Below are positions 9,801-16,863 of a stretch of 44,731 nt of DNA, in pieces. Under the pieces are notes generated by a model. That model was not told the origin of the DNA and ran no database searches. It was given only the letters and a program-made list of their open reading frames with translations. A program made the position numbers and the translations under genes. The stretch's first letter is position 1. Each line of letters begins with the position of its first letter. The DNA is from a virus: IMG/VR virus record IMGVR_UViG_3300044624_000747, positions 1-44,731 of that record; one strand, written 5' to 3'.

Positions 9801-10295
9801 TGGGAAGGCGACCTAGAAGTAACTGCTGATTTAGGCACATTAGGAACAGTAGATAATCCAATGTGGGTTAAGATGTCCGGTGGTGCTGCTAACGGAGGAC
9901 TTATTGCTAGAGGTACTGGTGGAATGATTTATGGTCCAGGTGGACCTACCGCAGACATTATTCCAACAATGCTTTCCAATGGAGAATATGTTATTCGCGC
10001 ATCTTCTGTTAAGAAATATGGAATTCCATTCCTAGATATGATTAATAAGGGAATGCTTCCTGCTATGGCTGCAGGAGGATATTCTAGATATCCATCTATG
10101 GTTGCTAGAATGGGCGGTGGAGGATACGCTTATCATGGAATGTCTTCTGGTGGATTGGCAAATGAGTCATCTGCAGAGTATAATATAAATGTTAACGTAT
10201 CTGGAACAAATGCCTCTCCTGAAGAAATAGCATCAGTTGTTATGCAAACCTTACAGCGTAGAGAAAAAATGAATCGGGCTGGTATTAGAATATGA
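3870..10295 (+). CDS. tail tape measure protein
   Basis: At 2141 aa this is the longest gene in the window. It sets tail length and is threaded through the tube for DNA entry. The TTG start is preceded by AGGAGGT (3854-3860). Early residues include a TP901-type domain (LAKEIASTMGVAVTETLGLA; VMREGG-like segment LMLVAMREGGVPASEAANAI). A hydrophobic stretch around residues 535-570 (LTAFAGPLIMITGVLGNFFG) is probably membrane-active, and another Gly-rich hydrophobic segment lies near 1050-1110. A long charged coiled coil (EKQDELIERIRKEREERQKL) lies near 1555-1640. The C-terminal region has GGMIYGPGGPTADIIPTMLS followed by NGEYVIRASS, a common tape measure end motif. By rule of thumb the length implies a tail of roughly 300 nm. 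Confidence 0.95.
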   Translation: MSRIDINVVATGNFSTIEAQIAKLKADIAGLSAAGLAVNPQATRSMQTYISTFSDALNASGNFTTKMVNLTSETERFGRSLERGNLRLGQYFRTATQHIRSQQGEISKLAKENVRLMNSRTLALGDGRAMVITPTGIDEAIHKQQILNQEYRIFRQVVAGGSTQLINWGKNTQWAGRQLTVGLTVPLTIFGAAAGKVFMDADKQLTRLAKVYGDASKGMTDQSELQAIRQETLGLAKEIASTMGVAVTETLGLAADIAATGKQGNELLAATNEAVRLSVLGEVDRQEAMKTTLAIQTVFKKDTQGLADSINFLNAVENQTSTSLNDLSTAIVKAGPVVQGLGGSVEDLALMLVAMREGGVPASEAANAIKSSLGALINPTKQTTEVLSKFGININEIVNKNAGNVIGTLTDLQSALEGLDSLSRQRAIEQLFGKFQFSRINALLSNLNKAGSQTEQVLALAGMSAADLAANADKELKVLTESTTVRFQRAVETLKANLIPIGEVFVTIATVLINVGNKILDVFNNLPEPIQALLKGLGYLTAFAGPLIMITGVLGNFFGYLIKGISFFMGIKRAGRGIFQHITEETIAAESATLSLTDSAFKEEEAFKQLAAAIDMLNAKLEQLALNLREAAGAGQGIATMANAEASALAGAGGMYGEQRFRFTGEGGKTSGISKPHYYSAAKFLAATRETGAPTEFAGLTDAQIKGGLRSQHMIAPGGEYGLIQSQLGKQTAIYSNEQERQDFLSQITGIIGKGGYTVDPQAALKAVVASREDFIKRQAEFRARLEGLAELPSDVLTRLSASLNEASKSGGDVAAQAERIVSQAIAEDKAATRKYAQTRAETIDHLSSMQNLGTEDFAKEAALYTGSKEVSARGKLTAKGMTADITASLDGAVQVSMVQLGSQFAADSELMLRTATEEAIGQSRDTFISQGKKSGRKLIQFVDTSGTKFIADITNGLENAIVYRLDESGRVIESALSKSAAKKKMSTSRAQTAVAKFHAAEDRLDAMVAADIEAAALAQQNAAAGIDNPNAGKGGIRGRLAGRGAGVAMGLGSVASMATMFAPTGDNQALNTGLNILGGAGLGISMGAMAGPPGMIVGGILGAIIPSVSAMAEATQKTYDEARARIEAIRSQFGRLSEQEQNLLGVDIKSMSEMTFNALNNKTQEAASAVDEFAQSIRDAAAGTAEYNKAQTFRNATSAEDIMSSGAFRLLVGSALATGADQSGVRNILEAYMKATDKQVYAAEVFAGAEESMSRGLEGFIQSERDRVSGANKELLAGFKQYMPATYGELSPIQAGKDFAQASRSFEQFVSQGLKIEGMDITSLAAGIIDPNFISQLSRNATGADAGFAGPQIYQIQLNGQDISAEQSQAILDSISPITQGVTAGSNIKMINPAIKQNLDLLQTYREEVSVVGKVIADAFATQPLEDFEDSILPIVEMLGLTRDEMQQFRSELPQDGREVFDQIFASTQSMTAAMAAARLAVAEVGYDIDKLRGKTAGEILLIVRQVIVTEQIQQGLADVTSSAEFSGKTREQRLQDTGSGSGGGGSADTSGIEDTYDRQIEKQDELIERIRKEREERQKLFDLEKQAFDFAMQEQDLKNQIARARAEGNTAEAAMLQSRLDNARATNKEQENERRRQEIEDRKIEAAEKRKEALQKAKEIATKDAQGGGGGGGSSAEKTAKEVTYLTRQAIDGVLKEVAEENIFLTPEEFLQSEQIQKMMKQLRDGYGATVEEAQAYAMNFYNASNQMVLSAVTDLDAIRDRFTQQFSLYEEFTNLPDEQKAQIQSNLEFIMFNPVLSRGEKIDQAVELFRNLGMGPKEAADAAKESYDVIKGLYGRNGAQTVVNEFRDEWSKIKDQFDPETAKTVSTLFLEGIKEGSTKPEILNAISAEIYKSTYTDGIEKGLNPTVAAALAQGMADEVKTTTSNALKNFNVQVPFVATYDDGVLPDFLKKTMAGGLGSANKGMRAMGFDVSHRWEGDLEVTADLGTLGTVDNPMWVKMSGGAANGGLIARGTGGMIYGPGGPTADIIPTMLSNGEYVIRASSVKKYGIPFLDMINKGMLPAMAAGGYSRYPSMVARMGGGGYAYHGMSSGGLANESSAEYNINVNVSGTNASPEEIASVVMQTLQRREKMNRAGIRI

Positions 10296-10801
10296 CACTT
10301 TTAACTCCTAGTATTATTAGATTAAAGTATGCTGCTGGGTCAGAATTTAATAGCGGTGCCAGCGTTGGTACAGGAACAATATTAACTCTATCTGATCATT
10401 CTAGATCCCCATTATCTGTTAACTATGAAATTATAGATAAGATGGGAAGAATGGCAGATGGGACTATGCGTAGATATGTTGTAGGCAAAAAATCTAAGTA
10501 TTCATGCCAATGGAATCTGCTTCCAACCATTAGATCCCAAGTTTCTGACGGCAATGCTGATGCTAGAGATATGAAAGAATTCTACGATAAGTATTGCTAC
10601 GCCCCCCTTGAGATGAGCATGTTCTATATGCAAAATGCTACAGAAAGAAGTAAGCCAACACAAAATTATGATAAAACATCAGATGCAAATCACTACATAG
10701 AAACAAAAAATGTTTTTTGGACAGAGTTTTCTTTTGATATAATTAAAAGATTCAGAAATTTTGATTACTGGAACATTACAGCAGAATTTACGGAGATCTG
10801 A
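10292..10801 (+). CDS. minor tail protein, distal-tail (Dit) position
   Basis: A 169-aa protein whose ATG overlaps the tape measure stop (ATGA). It carries no enzyme motif. It is strand-rich with aromatic clusters (KYSCQWNLLPTIRSQ; YWNITAEFTEI). In siphoviruses the gene after the tape measure encodes the distal tail protein that begins the baseplate, so that is the working role. The short length would fit the N-terminal ring-forming part of a Dit protein. The next gene starts one base after overlap with its stop. Confidence 0.5.
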   Translation: MTLLTPSIIRLKYAAGSEFNSGASVGTGTILTLSDHSRSPLSVNYEIIDKMGRMADGTMRRYVVGKKSKYSCQWNLLPTIRSQVSDGNADARDMKEFYDKYCYAPLEMSMFYMQNATERSKPTQNYDKTSDANHYIETKNVFWTEFSFDIIKRFRNFDYWNITAEFTEI

Positions 10802-13800
10802 TGCTTGGTAACAGCACGGTAAAAAATTATATTAAGAATAACTACGCCCTTGATGTTAAGCCAAGAGTTTTCTTAGAATTTAACGGAAATGATATAGGTT
10901 CTCCATATTTTTATGGTACTGGAACAAATCCAAGTAGCACATATGCTTCTTTAAACTTATCGCTATCTGCCTCAAATGGGGGAACAGTATCTACTGTAGA
11001 TGCACGCGGGGTAGCAACAGGTCTTTCTAATGACGTAAAAAAGGCTCAACTTATATATGGCAGTAACCCACTAGGACAGGTAGAAAAGTCTTTTACCTTT
11101 ACAACATTGGGTCCAGTAGGCGTAGAATCTATTAAATTTAATATGTTTTTAAAATCTGACTATGCCTATCAAATATCTAATAATAATTCTACAGCACTAG
11201 AGTCATTCAATGTAGTTTTGAAAGCATATGGATTAGACTCATCTAACAAAGTAGTTACATCAGAGGTAGTAACAAAGTCATTAACTGTAGATTCAATAGA
11301 TTGGCTACCAGTTACACTTTCATTTGCTAATCCAGATGATGCTGAAAATATTAATAGAGTTAAGTTAGAGGTTTCTATACATCCTACAAAAGAATACAGC
11401 GCGGGGCTATTGGTAGGCCAATTAATTTATTCAGAAGTATCTCCATACGAGGTTTTTGTTGAAAATAGACTTCCAGTAAAAGAAGTATTTGAAACTAATA
11501 GACCTGGAGAATTCTTGATTGATATGCCTTTAGCAGAAAGACCAACAGTAAATATTGCTAATGTTGCATTAAATCAACAATGTAGTCCATTACAGATGTG
11601 CATGAGTTATGCTATTGGGCCAAAGTATGAAAACATGCAAAGATCTGTGGCCCCGTTCCAAGGAAATCCATATAGTTACTATGTTTCTGGGTCTACTAGC
11701 ATACCGTCATCTTCTCAAAGAATGTGGTGCCTGTACCAAAATAAATTTAAAACTAATAAGATAGTTTTAAAAATTAATTCTATTGCATTTACCACAACGA
11801 ACTTTGCGGTTAAAATATTAACTTCATCTGGATGGAGTTCAACATTAATTAGTAGCCAGCAGTTTGACAATAACGGCATTTTAATTTTATATTATAATGG
11901 CACAACATGGACTACAACGAAGTGGTCTAACCATCTTTACCCAAGAATAAGAAAAACAGATGGTCAAATATACGTTCAAAATGGTGCATCCGATCTTGCT
12001 GGTACAGTTGAAATTCATGGCATATATTTTGAATGCAATAACATTCAAGTCGTCAATGCAGATTTACAAGGTGTCGGAGCATCTACATTAAGACTAGAAA
12101 TGATAGAAATTTCACCTAGGCTAGAAATAGATGTAACCGATTACTTAGAATCTTTTAACATTATTAAAGAATTAGATTCTAGTGATAGCGTGCTACCAAT
12201 TGGGAATATGTCATCAAATAGTGCTAAGATTTCCCTGTCTAATATTCCTATCACTAGGACAGAGCCAGACGTTCTTACTGGAGATACAGATCCAGATATT
12301 CCACCAATTAGTAATTTTTCTTCACTATCTCCAATTAAGGGTATGCTTAAAAAGGGAGCAAAGGTTCGGGGAGGATTTGATGTTGACACATCAACATCTG
12401 GAACAGGAGTTTCATCATCTAAAGTATATATCCCAGCATTTACTATGTATGTAGATGAATGGTCAGACAACGACTCTGCGATAGAAATCTCCGCGTTCGA
12501 CATTATCAAAAACCTTCAAACTACCCTCTGCCGTCCAGTATATATGAGAAGCGTGAAGATCCCAGAGGCCATCAGAGCGGTACTTGATCCAATAGGATTT
12601 GGAGACTATTACTATGAAGATCTATCTGACATTAGAGTGCTATCCTCTAATACTGATTCACAATTAGGATTCTCTGACAATGAAAAGATATCACATTTTT
12701 GGACCTCAAAGGATAGTTCAGTATCAGAGGTTCTTCAAGATTTAGCAAGGGTATATCAAATAGCAATGTATGCTGATGAGTATGGCGCTGTAAGATTTAA
12801 GTCACTATATCAATATAGTTCAGACTATAAAAAATTAACCAGCAGTCCAGCAACAAAATCTGTAGACCTATATGTTCAAGATAAAACAGATGTGAATTCA
12901 TTGAGCAACCTAGAGTCAGTTGACTTTGTTGAAAATGAAAAGCCACAGTCAATTTCTATTAAATATAAAATCCCACAGGTTGGATTAGAAGAGCCAGGAG
13001 CCAATACTAAAGAAGGCAAGAATCCAAGTTTATTATCAACTAAAAAAGAATCAACTAAAATAGTATGGACGTTGCAGGAAGATAATGTATCTCTCCCATA
13101 TATTGCAATAACTGGCAATGGAATTTTAGGTATTGCACAAAATTATATACCATATAGCCCACTACAATCTACAGTAATTTTTAGAGATATTCCATATTCA
13201 TCATTATTGCTAATAGATACTGAAATTGTTTCATATAATGGGAAAGAATATGAATTTACTTATAAAACATCCTCTGGTGGAAGTGCGATTAATCAAAAGT
13301 TTTGCATAACTAAACAAGAAGATATTGATATGATAGTTAGAAACCTTATGGCTAATGAAAATGCCAGATCTATATCATATGGCGAAACTGGGAAATTAAT
13401 GAATGTTCAGCGAGGACTGTATGGTACTACGCCAACTACTCATACTAAGACTTCTATATCTGGTGGAACTAGATGGAGGGCAAGACAGTTTACTAAGTCT
13501 AGCGGAGGATATAAAAACTCTACAGCGGTATCTTTAAACTCTAAAAATTTCTCAAATACAGAATTCGGAATACAGGTATCATGTGCTGATAATGATAAAA
13601 TCATATATGTAAGTCCTAATAATACTAACGACAATAGCGACATTGTTGGAAACAAAAAACGACTCTCTGCATCATTTAATATTTCAGATATTCCAAATAC
13701 AAAAGAGGGCTACCTAGGAGTAGCACTTGGAGTAACAGTAGATGGTGGGGACGACATAGACTCTGGACTCATAGTTTGGTTTGGCAAGCAAGCAAATAAA

Positions 13801-14520
13801 AATAAAAAAGAGCCAGTAGTCTTTATTGAGCAGATAGTCAACGGAAATAGAAAAACTCTAGTTGCTAAAGACGAATTTGAATATAGCGAAAGGCTGTTTG
13901 AAGAGGGAGAAAACCTAGAAGTCTTTATATCTATAAATGACCAAAGAGATGAATGCATGGTGCTTATTGGCGGCACATCAGCCTTTGCTAAAAAGGTTAC
14001 TGTTAAGCCAAATAAGAATGAAGAAAAAAGCAAGGATGACAAAGAGAAAAAAGAGTATAAGAATATGCCAGTTAAATTAGTTAAGCCGCTTCCAAAGTCT
14101 GGGTCATTTGGAGTAGTCGCTAGCAACTTTGGATCTGGAATACTAGGTCAATTCTTATTTGGAGCGTCAAAGAGGCCGGATGGTATGAACGATTTAAATA
14201 TTTATAATCTAAAGGATGATTATGCCATGTATAATGGTAAAACAGCATCTTCAACATACTTCATTGGTGAAAATAATCTACTTGAGAATATAGTTAGTAA
14301 GCAACTTATCCCAGGATTCAATGATGCAGCATCAGATAACTTTACTTATACTTCAACACCAATTGCCAGAGGCATGAGAGTTTTTGAAGTAGACTATGAT
14401 ACTTTCCCAGTAACTAGCACTCCTAAAGTAGAGTTTTTGGGATACACATACAAAATAGATTCTTGGCAGGCTGCTCCATTATTTACAAATAAATACTCAA
14501 ATTCAGAGGATGATAATTAA
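10801..14520 (+). CDS. large minor tail / baseplate protein
   Basis: A 1239-aa virion protein without a recognised catalytic motif. It starts with MLGNSTVKNYIKNNYALDVK. A central part (residues about 440-780; EISPRLEIDVTDYLESFNII and AIEISAFDIIKNLQTTLCRP) looks like a baseplate hub-type domain that organises the tail tip. A later strand-rich section (about 880-1060) resembles a concanavalin/laminin-G sandwich, with a Lys/Glu-rich low-complexity insert (KNEEKSKDDKEKKEYKN) near residue 1085. It sits between the Dit-position gene and the peptidase hub, and overlaps the next start (TAATG). Confidence 0.6.
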   Translation: MLGNSTVKNYIKNNYALDVKPRVFLEFNGNDIGSPYFYGTGTNPSSTYASLNLSLSASNGGTVSTVDARGVATGLSNDVKKAQLIYGSNPLGQVEKSFTFTTLGPVGVESIKFNMFLKSDYAYQISNNNSTALESFNVVLKAYGLDSSNKVVTSEVVTKSLTVDSIDWLPVTLSFANPDDAENINRVKLEVSIHPTKEYSAGLLVGQLIYSEVSPYEVFVENRLPVKEVFETNRPGEFLIDMPLAERPTVNIANVALNQQCSPLQMCMSYAIGPKYENMQRSVAPFQGNPYSYYVSGSTSIPSSSQRMWCLYQNKFKTNKIVLKINSIAFTTTNFAVKILTSSGWSSTLISSQQFDNNGILILYYNGTTWTTTKWSNHLYPRIRKTDGQIYVQNGASDLAGTVEIHGIYFECNNIQVVNADLQGVGASTLRLEMIEISPRLEIDVTDYLESFNIIKELDSSDSVLPIGNMSSNSAKISLSNIPITRTEPDVLTGDTDPDIPPISNFSSLSPIKGMLKKGAKVRGGFDVDTSTSGTGVSSSKVYIPAFTMYVDEWSDNDSAIEISAFDIIKNLQTTLCRPVYMRSVKIPEAIRAVLDPIGFGDYYYEDLSDIRVLSSNTDSQLGFSDNEKISHFWTSKDSSVSEVLQDLARVYQIAMYADEYGAVRFKSLYQYSSDYKKLTSSPATKSVDLYVQDKTDVNSLSNLESVDFVENEKPQSISIKYKIPQVGLEEPGANTKEGKNPSLLSTKKESTKIVWTLQEDNVSLPYIAITGNGILGIAQNYIPYSPLQSTVIFRDIPYSSLLLIDTEIVSYNGKEYEFTYKTSSGGSAINQKFCITKQEDIDMIVRNLMANENARSISYGETGKLMNVQRGLYGTTPTTHTKTSISGGTRWRARQFTKSSGGYKNSTAVSLNSKNFSNTEFGIQVSCADNDKIIYVSPNNTNDNSDIVGNKKRLSASFNISDIPNTKEGYLGVALGVTVDGGDDIDSGLIVWFGKQANKNKKEPVVFIEQIVNGNRKTLVAKDEFEYSERLFEEGENLEVFISINDQRDECMVLIGGTSAFAKKVTVKPNKNEEKSKDDKEKKEYKNMPVKLVKPLPKSGSFGVVASNFGSGILGQFLFGASKRPDGMNDLNIYNLKDDYAMYNGKTASSTYFIGENNLLENIVSKQLIPGFNDAASDNFTYTSTPIARGMRVFEVDYDTFPVTSTPKVEFLGYTYKIDSWQAAPLFTNKYSNSEDDN

Positions 14521-15530
14521 TGGCTACAGATGCTGAAAGAATTGCAATAGTTGTATCGTATGCACTAGCACAACTTGGAAAGCCTTATAGTTATACAGCC
14601 AGCCCTCCAAATTCATGGGATTGTTCTAAGTTAACAGCAGCAGCATATGCTCAAATAGGAATAAAACTTACTGCATACACCTATGTTCAAGAAAAAGAAA
14701 TGGTTCCTATTCCTGGCGTGACCCCAGGATCTACTGCTAATTTACAGCAAGGAGATCTATTATTTTTCTTTAAAAATAATACACATCATGTTTCTATGTA
14801 TATTGGAAATGATGAAATTGTTGAAGCATCCTCACCAGCAACAGGAGTTAGAACCGCCGAGACATGGTATCAATGGAATGTAACTAATTTCAGTTTTGCC
14901 CGTAGAGCAAAGGGTATCGGATCTATTTCAGATCCTGCACCAGATCCAAATAGCGGTGGCGGCGGTACTGATGGTGGTAATGATAGCAATCAAAGAGTAG
15001 TTAAAACTACAAGACAGGTTGGTCGTGGTGCCGTAGCATTATCTGGAGTATACGGAACTCCACAAACGGCAAGATTCGCTGCCCTAAATACTACTAATGA
15101 AACAGTATATTTAAATATATCTGATGGTGGAGATACAATAAGTGGTGCTGAAAACGGACTTCTTCAGGTAGTTGCTAATACTGTTTCTGCTGGAGATTCA
15201 TATGAAATCATAAGAAATATCCCTGGCGGTAAGAATAGTTATGAGATTTCTATAGATACTGAAATGATTCAAAGTCAATCTCAGGCAGAAGCAGTTGCAT
15301 CAATGATTTCTAGATCATTCTCATACAGGTATAAAGCAATAAATGTAAAGATCTTTGGCAACCCGCTAATACAAATAGGAGATATTGTTAAATTTAATTT
15401 TTATTCTGGCAAGGTCACAAGTTCCTCAGATGAATATTATATAGTTACTAAAGTCTCTCATGATTTTAACCAGGGACTTGATACTACTCTGACAATAAAA
15501 CCATTGATACAAACGGTCGCGGTGGTATAA
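14520..15530 (+). CDS. tail protein with NlpC/P60 peptidase domain fused to a hub-like domain
   Basis: A 336-aa protein. Residues 5-135 are an NlpC/P60 cysteine peptidase: Cys35 in WDCSKLTAAAY, the QQGDLLFF strand, and His90 in THHVSMYIG, the expected Cys-His pair. A Gly/Asp-rich linker (about 137-163) leads to a C-terminal domain ending YYIVTKVSHDFNQGLDTTL, which resembles the strand region found at the end of hub proteins. It probably cleaves peptidoglycan cross-links or stem peptides at the tail tip during DNA entry. Its position with minor tail genes argues against it being the free endolysin. Confidence 0.85.
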   Translation: MATDAERIAIVVSYALAQLGKPYSYTASPPNSWDCSKLTAAAYAQIGIKLTAYTYVQEKEMVPIPGVTPGSTANLQQGDLLFFFKNNTHHVSMYIGNDEIVEASSPATGVRTAETWYQWNVTNFSFARRAKGIGSISDPAPDPNSGGGGTDGGNDSNQRVVKTTRQVGRGAVALSGVYGTPQTARFAALNTTNETVYLNISDGGDTISGAENGLLQVVANTVSAGDSYEIIRNIPGGKNSYEISIDTEMIQSQSQAEAVASMISRSFSYRYKAINVKIFGNPLIQIGDIVKFNFYSGKVTSSSDEYYIVTKVSHDFNQGLDTTLTIKPLIQTVAVV

Positions 15531-15531
15531 T
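15504..15531 (+). promoter_or_regulatory. strong-looking promoter before the late tail-fibre genes
   Basis: TTGATA at 15504-15509 and TATAAT at 15526-15531 with 16-bp spacing, and TG at 15523-15524 giving an extended -10 (TGGTATAAT). The -10 includes the last bases of the peptidase hub gene. The TTG start at 15551 lies 19 bases downstream of the -10, so the leader would be about a dozen bases. Confidence 0.65.
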
Positions 15532-15550
15532 ATAATGGGAGTTGGTCTAA

Positions 15551-15934
15551 TTGGGAAAGCCAGATAATCAAAAAATTGATATAGAAGCCTTAAAAAGAGA
15601 ACTTCGTCAATACTTTAATTTAAGAATAAAGAGTGAAATTGATGAAGCATTAGATGAGGCTTTATTTCAAGGTTCCGACGATTCCCCATATGAAGATCCT
15701 ACTGGAGATACAGGAGATGGCGACACGGGGGATGAAACTAAAGAGCCGTCCCCAACTATTGTTGTAAAATTTAGAAATAACAACAATATATTCACTCTTC
15801 CAACAGAGATAAACTCGTTTGGTAATGTACTTATTTCAGGAGATGGTACTGCAGCAGTAAATGTCGTGGGTAGAATTTTTGATGAAACGACTGGCATAGA
15901 AAGTTATAAAGTGAGGATTAAGAGAATTGGTTAA
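15551..15934 (+). CDS. minor tail protein of unknown function
   Basis: A 127-aa protein starting at TTG 15551. Residues 1-40 are a charged helix (IEALKRELRQYFNLRIKSEI) suited to coiled-coil contact. Residues 50-70 are an Asp/Gly/Thr linker (DPTGDTGDGDTGDETKEP). The rest is beta-rich (PTIVVKFRNNNNIFTLPTEI). A helix-linker-sandwich plan is typical of small baseplate or collar adaptors. No homologue is recognised. It overlaps the next gene by eight bases. Confidence 0.5.
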   Translation: MGKPDNQKIDIEALKRELRQYFNLRIKSEIDEALDEALFQGSDDSPYEDPTGDTGDGDTGDETKEPSPTIVVKFRNNNNIFTLPTEINSFGNVLISGDGTAAVNVVGRIFDETTGIESYKVRIKRIG

Positions 15935-16862
15935 GGGTAAGTATATATTAAGAGTAGACAATAATGTTATTGCTGAATGCGATAATGTTATTACAGAAGA
16001 TGGCCTTTCGATAATTAGAAACTACCTTGCCGGATCTGCTAGATCATGGGCAGGATCAATTGCTGTTGGCTCATTGAATTTAAATAATCCAACAACTACA
16101 GACTCCGCATTAGAATTCGAAATATCAAGGGTTCCAGTTTTAATTTCTAGTGTTGATGACTCAGAGATAGTCCTAAATTCGACCTTGGGACAAGATCTAG
16201 AGGGAAGGATATTTGAACTGGGACTCTATCCAGAGGTAGTAAATGCTACCTCTCTTGGCTTTGATGATAAAATAATTGCAACCTTTTCTGAGGTATGGAC
16301 TGACTCTTCTGGAGTAGAATTAACATCTGGTAATTTTTCTGGAACAGAAGCATCTGTCGATGGACGATCTGGATATAGAAACCTTATCATAGGAAATTCT
16401 GGAATTACTGCAGTTCTAGAATCTGGAATTGATATTTCTGGCTACACACAACTTGACAGCATAACCATTCTTTATAACACATACTCAACAGGAAGTAACA
16501 AAACTGTTAGAATAACATTTTCAGATGACCAACTTCCAACAGCAGGAACAAAATATTATGACTTTACTCTAAGTGGGTCTGCAACTGGATACAAAACTGT
16601 AACAACATTATTAGGTAATTTCACTACTACTGGAGACTTTAATAATAATGTATCTAAAATTACAGTTTCTTCATCTGCAGCATCAGGAGCGGTAGTTCAT
16701 TTAGATGCATTTAAATTTAATGATACTGACGAAACCAACCTAGACTTTGCCCTAGTTAGCCGTGCTTTAGTAGGATCTGCAGGGGGTAATACTTCTAATG
16801 ATTATATTGTTAAGCCGTCTGGCGTAGAAATGGATATAGAATATAGGTTGGAGATTAGTTAA
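15927..16862 (+). CDS. probable baseplate / receptor-binding structural protein
   Basis: A 311-aa beta-rich protein with a TTG start at 15927, inside the end of the preceding gene. The N-terminal 120 residues (KYILRVDNNVIAECDNVITE; NYLAGSARSWAGSIAVGS) resemble adaptor domains found in minor tail proteins. Residues about 135-265 read as a jelly-roll sandwich (YRNLIIGNSGITAVLESGID and YTQLDSITILYNTYSTGSN), a fold often used to bind carbohydrates. No catalytic residues stand out. The position between hub and fibre genes supports a tail-tip location. Confidence 0.5.
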   Translation: MVKGKYILRVDNNVIAECDNVITEDGLSIIRNYLAGSARSWAGSIAVGSLNLNNPTTTDSALEFEISRVPVLISSVDDSEIVLNSTLGQDLEGRIFELGLYPEVVNATSLGFDDKIIATFSEVWTDSSGVELTSGNFSGTEASVDGRSGYRNLIIGNSGITAVLESGIDISGYTQLDSITILYNTYSTGSNKTVRITFSDDQLPTAGTKYYDFTLSGSATGYKTVTTLLGNFTTTGDFNNNVSKITVSSSAASGAVVHLDAFKFNDTDETNLDFALVSRALVGSAGGNTSNDYIVKPSGVEMDIEYRLEIS

Positions 16863-16863
16863 T

